DNA of 12,061 nucleotides from Bacteroidota bacterium. GTDB taxonomy: Bacteria; Bacteroidota; Bacteroidia; Flavobacteriales; Weeksellaceae. The notes under the pieces were generated by a model, which was not told the origin of the DNA, searched no databases, and saw nothing but the letters and a program-made list of their open reading frames with translations. The stretch covers positions 1 through 12,061 of the forward strand of contig JAEYOX010000021.1 of the NCBI GenBank assembly GCA_023411265.1, in the 5' to 3' direction. Made by a program: the position numbers and the translations under genes. This document shows, in pieces, positions 6,197 through 12,061 of this stretch (positions are counted from its first letter, which is position 1; each line of letters starts with the position of its first letter).

Positions 6197-7213
6197 ATGA
6201 AAAGAAAAGTTCTGCTCATCTATACCGGTGGCACCATCGGGATGGAAAAAGATTACGAAACCGGAAGCTTGATGCCTTTTAATTTTGAGAACATTTTCAA
6301 CAAAATTCCGGAAATGAAACTTCTGGAATGTGAAGTTACCGTTCATTCTTTTAATGATCCATTAGACTCTTCGGATGTTGGGCCGGAAGAATGGAAGAAG
6401 ATCGCTAAAATTATTGCAGATTATTATAGAAAATTTGACGGATTTTTAGTTTTACACGGAACCGATACGATGTCTTACACGGCTTCAGCACTCAGTTTTA
6501 TGCTGAAAGGGTTGCGCAAACCCGTGATTCTAACCGGCTCCCAGCTTCCTATAGGCGATCTCAGAACTGATGCGAAAGAAAATCTCCTTACCAGTATTTA
6601 TTACGCCAGCCTTTATGAGAATGATACACCTGTGATTCAGGAAGTGGCCCTTTATTTTGAATACAAACTGCTTCGCGGCAACCGTTCTTTGAAATATTCT
6701 GCAGAATATTTTGACGCATATCAAAGTCCGAATTACCCGTTATTAGGCCAATCCGGAGTGCACCTGAATATTGAAAAACAACTTTTGTACAGACCTCAAG
6801 AAAATGAGGAATTTCAAGTGGATTTCCATCTTTCTCAGGACATTATTTTCTGGAGAATTTTTCCAGGAATGACACTAAAGCATTTTGCGGAAATCCCGAA
6901 AGTGAAAGTTCTGATCCTTCAGGTTTTTGGTAGCGGAACAATTTTCAACAATAAAGGCACAGAAAATGTCCTTCAGAAATTGCGCAGGAACGGAACTGAA
7001 ATCGTGGTGGTGACCCAGTGTATTTCCGGAGGAATAAGTTTCGGAAAATATGAAAACAGTACTATTTTCAATAAAATCGGAGCCATCAGCGGAAGCGATA
7101 TGACGGCTGAATGTGCCATTACTAAAGCTATGCATTTATTTGAAAATCCAGCTTATAATGGAAAATTCGCAGATTATTTCAGTGAAAATTTGAGAGGGGA
7201 AATGTCAGGATAA
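6197..7213 (+). CDS. ansA: Type I (cytoplasmic) L-asparaginase
   Basis: The enzyme hydrolyses L-asparagine to aspartate and ammonia. The 338-residue protein has the family's two threonine sites: IYTGGTIG near the N-terminus (T13 the likely nucleophile) and LVLHGTDTM at 84-92 (T89 and D90). ILTGSQLPIGDLRTDAKEN (111-129) and LLRGNRSLK (158-166, K166 the likely catalytic lysine) are also characteristic. There is no signal peptide, which with the length points to the cytoplasmic AnsA type. The C-terminal domain contains VFGSGTIFNNKG and CISGGISFGKYENS. The ATG at 6197 sits directly before the first strand, so the start is secure. TAATTTTA at 6184-6191 resembles the -7 element but is only five bases from the ATG. 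No terminator-like hairpin was seen just after the stop. Confidence 0.93.
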   Translation: MKRKVLLIYTGGTIGMEKDYETGSLMPFNFENIFNKIPEMKLLECEVTVHSFNDPLDSSDVGPEEWKKIAKIIADYYRKFDGFLVLHGTDTMSYTASALSFMLKGLRKPVILTGSQLPIGDLRTDAKENLLTSIYYASLYENDTPVIQEVALYFEYKLLRGNRSLKYSAEYFDAYQSPNYPLLGQSGVHLNIEKQLLYRPQENEEFQVDFHLSQDIIFWRIFPGMTLKHFAEIPKVKVLILQVFGSGTIFNNKGTENVLQKLRRNGTEIVVVTQCISGGISFGKYENSTIFNKIGAISGSDMTAECAITKAMHLFENPAYNGKFADYFSENLRGEMSG

Positions 7214-7480
7214 GGAAAATAGCTTACAGTATTGAGGATTTTTTCAGGATTAATTATATTGGTAGTAAAACCCAACAATAGGCCCAGAAGGGTGCCCTCA
7301 TCAATAGATTTCCCAAAAATGATGAGCAGGAATCATAATCGCCTTTTTTGCCCCCCCGCAACAATAGAATTTCAGATGCTGATTATTACATTTTACCAAA
7401 AAATAAATTACAGGAATCCTTGACGAGAATTTTGCCTTGAAAACAATTAAAGTAAAGATACTGACTACGAAATTAATAAC
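7214..7480. other. Spacer between asparaginase gene and tRNA-Ser terminator
   Basis: This 267-bp stretch has no intact gene that I can support. It contains adjacent homopolymers (T6 at 7344-7349, C7 at 7351-7357), a short bulged hairpin GGCCCAGAAGGGTGCC at 7281-7296 without a T-tract, and a minus-strand frame (7332 down to 7174) encoding a hydrophobic, membrane-like peptide that lacks a usable start codon. It may hold a decayed small gene. Confidence 0.5.
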
Positions 7481-7514
7481 AAAAAAGAAAACCTTACCGG
7501 AAACGGCAAGGTTT
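7481..7514 (-). terminator. Intrinsic terminator of tRNA-Ser
   Basis: Read on the minus strand, AAACCTTGCCG (7514-7504) pairs with CGGTAAGGTTT (7499-7489) as 11 bp with one G-U pair around a four-base TTTC loop, followed by TCTTTTTT (7488-7481). It begins five bases after the tRNA 3' end, so it ends the tRNA transcript. Confidence 0.85.
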
Positions 7515-7519
7515 GTCTG

Positions 7520-7606
7520 CAGAGAGGATGGGATTCGAACCCACGATACAGTTACCCGTATACTACCTTTCCAGGGTAGCTCCTTCAACCACTCGGACAC
7601 CTCTCT
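7520..7606 (-). tRNA. tRNA-Ser (anticodon GGA)
   Basis: The minus strand folds as a class II tRNA. The acceptor stem AGAGAGG/CCTCTCT has seven perfect pairs with discriminator G at 7520; a D-arm TCC...GGA follows with GAGTGGTTGAA in its loop. The anticodon stem CTACC/GGTAG holds loop CTGGAAA with GGA at 7572-7570. A long variable arm (TACGG/CTGTA) is typical of serine, leucine and bacterial tyrosine tRNAs, and the T-arm is GTGGG TTCGAAT CCCAT. Anticodon GGA and discriminator G fit serine (UCC and UCU codons). The next bases are CAG, so CCA is not encoded and must be added by the CCA-adding enzyme. A consensus promoter lies directly upstream and a terminator directly downstream, so this is a stand-alone unit. 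Confidence 0.97.
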
Positions 7607-7619
7607 CTATTCAGGTTGG

Positions 7620-7649
7620 CAAAAGTAAGCTAATTTTTTAATAAAACAA
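7620..7649 (-). promoter_or_regulatory. Bacteroidota housekeeping promoter of tRNA-Ser
   Basis: On the minus strand, TTG (7649-7647) is followed after 19 bases by TACTTTTG (7627-7620). This matches the known Bacteroidota sigma consensus TTG-N17-23-TAnnTTTG in full. Transcription would start about 6-7 bases later, near 7613, just ahead of the tRNA 5' end at 7606. The -33 element sits 9 bases beyond the end of the FAD gene. Confidence 0.8.
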
Positions 7650-7657
7650 AATTAATT

Positions 7658-8695
7658 CTACTGGCAAAATCTTTCCAAATTCACTTCATTTGCCAAAAGT
7701 TTACCTTCCTCAATATGCTGAAAGAGCTCGCCAGCGAAAAAATTTCCGTTCAAAATACCACGCGCTCCCAACCCGTTGAAAACAAATAGATTCTTATGAA
7801 CCTGATGACTTCCTAGAATAGGCCTTCTGTCTTTTACAGTTGGACGAAATCCGAAATGAACATCGACCACTTCGAAAAGCATCGGATAAAATTCCAGCAG
7901 TCCGTTTATTAACAGATTTTTGGCTTCTTCGTCTACTTTACGATGTGATTGATTTCTGTCGTAAGTTCCGCCATAATAATAGAGTTCATCTTCTAAAGGA
8001 AAAAGAAAGTGTTTCTTCTTTAACGTTACAGAATTGTGAAGCGGCCTGGAAAGTTTCACCTTCAAATGATGCCCTTTGTTTGGCTGAAGTGGAATATTTT
8101 TAAAAAAAGGATTTTTCGTTACGCCCATTCCTTCACAAAAAACAATTTTATTATACTCAAAGTCTTTGTATCGATTCTGAGTAGGCTGCACAGCACTATA
8201 ATTGAACTTTTCATATATCAAATGATTGTTTTCCGAGAGAAATTTAAATATATCACCAAAAAAACGAGGAACATCCAGCCTTGCGGACTGATCCACTTTT
8301 CCTGTACCGAAAGGATTTAGAATAGTATCAAACGAAGTGAACTCAGAACTCAGAAATGCAGAAAGTGGTTCTTCTTTGCTTTTCCTCTGCCATAGTTCTT
8401 TTTCCTGTTCGTTGTGAAAGATGCGATGAACAGGTTCATCAACCCAATAATTTCTTCCAGTGTATTCCGCCATTTCCGAAAGTGTTTTTTTGAGCTCATA
8501 AATCTGTTCCTGAGCAAGCCAGAATGTAGTGAATTTCTTAAGGACTACAGGATTGATAACGCCGGCTGACACGTGAGAAGCGCTTTGTTTATCTTCTGAA
8601 AATAGATAAAAGCTTTTCTTTTCCATTATCAATCGGTGTGCAAAAAAAAGTGCTGCATAACCGTCGCCCACGATCAGATAATCTGTTCTTTTCAT
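7658..8695 (-). CDS. FAD-dependent oxidoreductase (DAO family), substrate unknown
   Basis: The 345-residue protein begins with a dinucleotide-binding strand-loop-helix, YLIVGDGYAALFFAHRL, in which the usual GxGxxG ends in Ala (G10, G12, A15). SAGVINPVV at 43-51 is the next landmark of D-amino-acid-oxidase-type flavoproteins. The C-terminus holds the second FAD-contact region: FGFRPTVKDRRP (281-292) and FNGLGARGI (306-314). These features support a soluble cytoplasmic FAD enzyme oxidising an amine or similar substrate, but nothing shows which. No signal peptide is present. It lies downstream of gldN on the same strand, but a strong terminator ends 10 bp before its ATG and I see no promoter in between, so its expression would depend on read-through or an atypical promoter. 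I recall FAD oxidoreductases near gldN in other flavobacteria, which I cannot verify here. Confidence 0.83.
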   Translation of the reverse strand: MKRTDYLIVGDGYAALFFAHRLIMEKKSFYLFSEDKQSASHVSAGVINPVVLKKFTTFWLAQEQIYELKKTLSEMAEYTGRNYWVDEPVHRIFHNEQEKELWQRKSKEEPLSAFLSSEFTSFDTILNPFGTGKVDQSARLDVPRFFGDIFKFLSENNHLIYEKFNYSAVQPTQNRYKDFEYNKIVFCEGMGVTKNPFFKNIPLQPNKGHHLKVKLSRPLHNSVTLKKKHFLFPLEDELYYYGGTYDRNQSHRKVDEEAKNLLINGLLEFYPMLFEVVDVHFGFRPTVKDRRPILGSHQVHKNLFVFNGLGARGILNGNFFAGELFQHIEEGKLLANEVNLERFCQ

Positions 8696-8701
8696 TATAA
8701 G

Positions 8702-8733
8702 TGATAAAAAAACCTGAGCATTACTCAGGTTTT
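8702..8733 (-). terminator. Intrinsic terminator after gldN
   Basis: On the minus strand, AAAACCTGAG (8733-8724) pairs perfectly with CTCAGGTTTT (8718-8709) around a five-base TAATG loop, and three further T bases (8708-8706) extend the tract to seven T in a row before ATCA. It lies 20 bp after the gldN stop and ends the gld operon just before the FAD gene. Confidence 0.85.
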
Positions 8734-8752
8734 AATTATAATTTAGAAATAG

Positions 8753-9685
8753 TTAATAATTCCACATTTCGTTTTCCATCGCCAAAATCTGACCTTTGAT
8801 TCTGTTGCTTTCTTCAATCTGCTCTTCAGCGTTTCTCGGAACATAATCTTTGATCAGTCCTTCGCCCAAACCGGCAGAAGATTTGTAAATAACAGAAGAA
8901 AATCTTCTTGCGTTCAACAGATCATCGAAACTAAGGTCTGCAGACTGGTTCTTTCTATTATATACTTCATTATTGGCCAGAATTTCTCTAGCGTCAGGAT
9001 AGAAAATCCAGAAAAGATCTACCAGTTCTTCCTCATCAGACATAATCAAACCTCTGGCTTTTTGTGCAGTAAAAGTAGGATCGGGGCCCATAGCAGCAAT
9101 ACCGAGCGGTCTGTACTTCAGCTGTCCGTCTCTTTTATCGATAAACCACATTCCCATCATCTTGATCATTCTCACTTTATCATTGGTAGTTTCATAAACA
9201 TCTGTATAACGAATTACTTCTTCTGGCGTTAACGGACGCCCAGATTCGATGATATCTAGAGCCTCATCAGCAATTACTTCGTAGCTCAGTTTTCTCTTTA
9301 TCCCATCGGCGTCTAGTTTTGTGGTGAAGTTCTCATCATCATATACTTCAGTGAACTCTCCCTGCAATGCACCTTCCAAGAGAATCGTGTACAAAGATTT
9401 GTTCTGGCGCGAGAATGCGTTAGTGTTATTATAGTAGAAAGGCTGATTCACCTTATCGTTCAGATCTATAATTTCCCAAACATAAACACTTTTTAAAACG
9501 TCTCTTTCGTCCACATAACCATATGAAAGTGGTGTCACTTTATTAGAAACCACACTATCTCCTACGATTTTCATATTGTCGTCACGCAGTTTTCTAAATT
9601 CTTCCGGGGATTTAGCGTTGAGAATTGTCTGAGAGAACATCATCCCTGAAACAATCACTAAAAGCGCGCTGATATACTTTTTCAT
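8753..9685 (-). CDS. gldN: T9SS/gliding motility ring protein GldN (PorN)
   Basis: The 310-residue protein has a signal peptide at 1-19 (ALLVIVSGMMFSQ). Its mature part matches GldN in composition and landmarks: ILNAKSPEEFRKLRDDN, a KSVYVWEIIDLNDKVNQPFYY segment (split here as KSVYVWEIIDL and NDKVNQPFYY), GRPLTPEEVIRYTD, IKMMGMWFIDKRDGQLKYR (about 182-200), MGPDP and LVDLFWIFYPDAREIL. GldN/PorN forms a periplasmic ring with the lipoprotein GldK/PorK under the outer membrane and contacts the periplasmic end of GldM, linking the inner-membrane motor to the T9SS translocon. It follows gldM after a 23-bp gap with no promoter seen, and is the last gene before a strong terminator. No gldO-like second copy follows in this window, unlike Flavobacterium johnsoniae. 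Confidence 0.96.
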   Translation of the reverse strand: MKKYISALLVIVSGMMFSQTILNAKSPEEFRKLRDDNMKIVGDSVVSNKVTPLSYGYVDERDVLKSVYVWEIIDLNDKVNQPFYYNNTNAFSRQNKSLYTILLEGALQGEFTEVYDDENFTTKLDADGIKRKLSYEVIADEALDIIESGRPLTPEEVIRYTDVYETTNDKVRMIKMMGMWFIDKRDGQLKYRPLGIAAMGPDPTFTAQKARGLIMSDEEELVDLFWIFYPDAREILANNEVYNRKNQSADLSFDDLLNARRFSSVIYKSSAGLGEGLIKDYVPRNAEEQIEESNRIKGQILAMENEMWNY

Positions 9686-9708
9686 ACTGAATTTATTTTT
9701 TTACTTTA

Positions 9709-11298
9709 TTACTGAACATTAATCACAATAGGTGAAGCTTCTCTACCTGGTGTTACAGGGATTCCCTGTGCCGTGTATTTAATTCCATAAATATGGACCA
9801 TATCACCTGCCCGCAGATTAGATACTACCCCACGTACAGAAGAGAGATCATTTCCTGTAACCGGAATAGCTGCTCTACCAGGAACCTTCAACAAGAAGCT
9901 CGTTACATTAAACGTTACTGGGAAATCGAAGTCTGGAATAGCTGCTGTAATTTCCTGATTGGCTATTGATGAAGGAGGCAGTGAAATATTATTTCTTCCT
10001 CTAATTAATCCATTTGGTGGCGGCACTGGTTTCACACGGAAATCAAATGACTGACTTTGAGTTCCCCTAGGTCCGGTTCCGGAGATGGTCAGTTTCACTA
10101 CGTTAGTAGCTCCTGGAATAACCGTCCATTTTCCTGGCCCAGCGCTTCTCACTGTAGCACCCGTAGCACTAAGAGATAATCTTGAATTATCAACGCCTAA
10201 GATAGATCCTGAAATAGGGTTATCCAAGTTTCGGTACATCACGTTCATTTTATCTGCAGAAACTACAGCACCTGTTTCATAATCGACCTCAGTTCGGCCA
10301 GCGATAACGTTATAGGTATGAGTGAACGGTACAGTTTCGGTTTTTCCGTCGGCCATCAGCACCGATATACTTCCGCTAAATTTTTTCTCACCTAAACCGC
10401 TAGTATTCAAGTTAATAAATCCCTTTCCGTTCTCTTCACGCTGTACACCAGTCATGCTGATTTTATTACTATTGGAGTACGAGGCAAGGAAAACCTCCGC
10501 TTCAGCTCTTTCACCCTGTACAATATCGGTTGGTGCTTTCACAATAGCTTCATACATGTTGAACTTAATGCTTGCATCTACTTTTTCCTGAAGCATCAGT
10601 GCCAATGCATCTGACTGTACATTTCTTGCATCATTCTGGATAATTTCCAAATTTGAAAGTGCAGCGATCAGAGGCTGATGAAAGAACTTAGATTGTAACC
10701 AGGTTTTATCTTCCAATGCATTTTCTTTAGGGAACTCTGTTCTTAAAGATTTGTTTGCTCGATCTACTAAACTTTTAAGATTAGCATTATTACCAAAAGT
10801 TTGATTAATATAATTTCTTATATCACTCATGAGTCTCTTCAGTTCTCCAGCTTTTGGAGACTGCTTGGTCTCGTCTCCGTCGGTGAAGAAATATCTTGTG
10901 GTAGGTTCGTTATTATTCAACGATGCGAAATTCTCACTTAAATCTATAGGAGCATTAGTTTCAGGATCTGTTTCATAAAATTCTGATTCTTTCTTCAGCG
11001 TGGTTTTAATATCATCCACATGCGATACTAACGCATCTATTTTTTCTTTTAGAACCTGATACTGCTGCCAAGGTTGCTGATAGGTATCGGGGACCGCAGC
11101 AGCTTTAGCTCGTAAAGTTTCCTCAAATATAACTGTATTCTTCTCCTCAGTCAGAGCCCTGGTTTCTTTAAGCGACTGCGTAGACTCATAATATGACCTG
11201 ATAATTTCCGCATCAATATTGAGGGCCATCATCGCGATGAATACGAGATACATGAGGTTAATCATCTTCTGACGCGGAGTCTGTTTTCCTTGTGCCAT
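9709..11298 (-). CDS. gldM: T9SS/gliding motility motor protein GldM (PorM)
   Basis: The 529-residue protein is of normal GldM length. A short cytoplasmic N-terminus (MAQGKQTPRQK, with R9) precedes one membrane helix at about 12-29 (MINLMYLVFIAMMALNI). A long periplasmic part follows: a helical domain at about 35-240, then beta-rich domains to the C-terminus, with Pro-rich VKPVPPPNG joining the last one at about 425-432. Known structures show a GldM dimer whose N-terminal helices sit inside a GldL pentamer. Proton flow drives rotation, and the periplasmic domains reach the GldK/GldN ring. The position of R9 matches the arginine implicated in the motor in F. johnsoniae. The gene lies 47 bp after gldL and 23 bp before gldN in one transcription unit. 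Confidence 0.97.
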   Translation of the reverse strand: MAQGKQTPRQKMINLMYLVFIAMMALNIDAEIIRSYYESTQSLKETRALTEEKNTVIFEETLRAKAAAVPDTYQQPWQQYQVLKEKIDALVSHVDDIKTTLKKESEFYETDPETNAPIDLSENFASLNNNEPTTRYFFTDGDETKQSPKAGELKRLMSDIRNYINQTFGNNANLKSLVDRANKSLRTEFPKENALEDKTWLQSKFFHQPLIAALSNLEIIQNDARNVQSDALALMLQEKVDASIKFNMYEAIVKAPTDIVQGERAEAEVFLASYSNSNKISMTGVQREENGKGFINLNTSGLGEKKFSGSISVLMADGKTETVPFTHTYNVIAGRTEVDYETGAVVSADKMNVMYRNLDNPISGSILGVDNSRLSLSATGATVRSAGPGKWTVIPGATNVVKLTISGTGPRGTQSQSFDFRVKPVPPPNGLIRGRNNISLPPSSIANQEITAAIPDFDFPVTFNVTSFLLKVPGRAAIPVTGNDLSSVRGVVSNLRAGDMVHIYGIKYTAQGIPVTPGREASPIVINVQ

Positions 11299-11345
11299 TA
11301 TTCTCTTTTCTTTTAAATTTTGTTAAATTAGAAATGTACGGGAAA

Positions 11346-12053
11346 TCAGGACTTCATTGCGGTCAGCATACCACCATAAACTCTGTTCAGGCTGTTAAGA
11401 TTTGAAGTTAATCCTTGTAGTTCTTGATTAAATTTCTCAGATTGTTGTGCAGACTTTTCAAGATCTGCTATATATTTTCTGTTATATTCAGACTGCAACT
11501 GACTGTTTTCGATTTGCATTGCATACAGTTGATTCATGCTCTCCATGTGTGCTGCAGCTTTGTTGAGTTGTTCATTGTATTTGTGAGTAGAAGCAGAAAC
11601 ATCAACTGTTTGATTAATCTGATCTACAGAACTGGAGAATTTATCAATTCCTGCTCTTAATCTTTCGAAGAGGCTAACGTCCAGTTTGGCATCTTCCAAC
11701 ATTCTGTCCAACTTTTGTGAAAGTGAATTTTCCATTTCTATCATAAGTTCATGAGAGTTTAATCCTGCAGATACATTGGCATGAAGCGGGTTTGGTTTGG
11801 CGTGCTTGTCCAATAGTTCAGGATAAACATTTTCCCATGCGTAATTTTCTTCTGATTTTGGAGGATCAAAAGCAAACACCGAGAAGATAAACGCTTCTAC
11901 CAAGAGTCCTACGGTGAGTGCTACGTTACCGGTAATGAACCCTAAATTGATATGGGTGATTTTTAACCAGGCGCCAAGAATTACGATGGCTGCTCCCATT
12001 GAATAGATGAAGTTATATATTCCTTCTTTTGTTCCGAAAACTTTTTGTAACAT
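11346..12053 (-). CDS. gldL: T9SS/gliding motility motor protein GldL (PorL)
   Basis: The 235-residue protein has two membrane helices at about 12-32 (IYNFIYSMGAAIVILGAWLK) and 38-62 (GFITGNVALTVGLLVEAFIF), then a long cytoplasmic coiled coil (about 95-220). GldL forms the pentameric, stator-like part of the proton-driven T9SS motor around the GldM dimer helices. The polar residues reported as important in F. johnsoniae GldL (Y13, K27, H30, E49) line up with Y17, K31, H34 and E53 here, all shifted by four, so the proton path looks intact. The ATG at 12053 is the only reasonable start; eight bases of upstream sequence remain. gldK is expected beyond the edge, so the operon promoter is probably not in the window. 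Confidence 0.97.
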   Translation of the reverse strand: MLQKVFGTKEGIYNFIYSMGAAIVILGAWLKITHINLGFITGNVALTVGLLVEAFIFSVFAFDPPKSEENYAWENVYPELLDKHAKPNPLHANVSAGLNSHELMIEMENSLSQKLDRMLEDAKLDVSLFERLRAGIDKFSSSVDQINQTVDVSASTHKYNEQLNKAAAHMESMNQLYAMQIENSQLQSEYNRKYIADLEKSAQQSEKFNQELQGLTSNLNSLNRVYGGMLTAMKS

Positions 12054-12061
12054 ATGATTAG

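Noticed and set aside
7281..7296. Hairpin GGCCCAGAAGGGTGCC as asparaginase terminator
   Set aside because: Short stem with a bulge and no T-tract on either side.
7301..7600. 99-residue minus-strand frame
   Set aside because: It reads straight through tRNA-Ser and its terminator; a shadow frame.
1..12061. CRISPR array, insertion sequence or prophage
   Set aside because: No regularly spaced repeats of suitable length, no transposase or phage gene, and no terminal inverted repeats with target duplications were seen.

Overview
The window looks like chromosomal DNA from a flavobacterium (phylum Bacteroidota), most likely in or near the Chryseobacterium/Weeksellaceae group. The evidence is a gldL-gldM-gldN cluster, a protein with a type A type IX secretion (T9SS) C-terminal sorting domain, a TPR-transmembrane-coiled-coil-HTH regulator of Bacteroidota type, AT-rich spacers, weak Shine-Dalgarno signals, a tRNA gene without encoded CCA, and a promoter fitting the Bacteroidota pattern TTG-N19-TAnnTTTG in front of that tRNA. 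The genus is inferred from overall protein character and was not tested.

Left part (1-4453). The window opens in the 3' end of a secreted T9SS cargo gene (+), which converges on a large TPR/HTH regulator gene (-). A 510-bp spacer (2091-2600) without a convincing protein gene follows. It holds short repeats and palindromes, a tandem TTGTCCCCTC repeat and a strong intrinsic terminator with no gene in front of it, suggesting a small structured RNA or a leader/attenuator. Next come two + strand genes overlapping by ATGA: a secreted retropepsin-like aspartic protease with a C-terminal PDZ domain, and a small protein with two membrane helices.

Middle (4456-7213). An L,D-transpeptidase-type lipoprotein gene and a TrmH-like SPOUT tRNA methyltransferase gene lie on the minus strand. 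The methyltransferase gene is divergent, 40 bp apart, from a cytoplasmic type I L-asparaginase gene (+).

Right part (7214-12061). A short spacer precedes tRNA-Ser(GGA) (-), which has its own promoter and terminator. An FAD-dependent oxidoreductase gene (-) follows, then the T9SS/gliding genes gldN, gldM and gldL in minus-strand order L-M-N, ended by an intrinsic terminator just after gldN. GldL and the GldM N-terminus form the proton-driven inner-membrane motor, GldM spans the periplasm, and GldN belongs to the GldK/GldN periplasmic ring. The truncated cargo gene at the left edge encodes the kind of substrate this machine exports. gldK would be expected just beyond the right edge.

Most of the window is ordinary flavobacterial core genome. 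The parts most worth a second look are the structured element and operator-like repeats in 2091-2600 and the uncharacterised protease/membrane-protein pair that follows.
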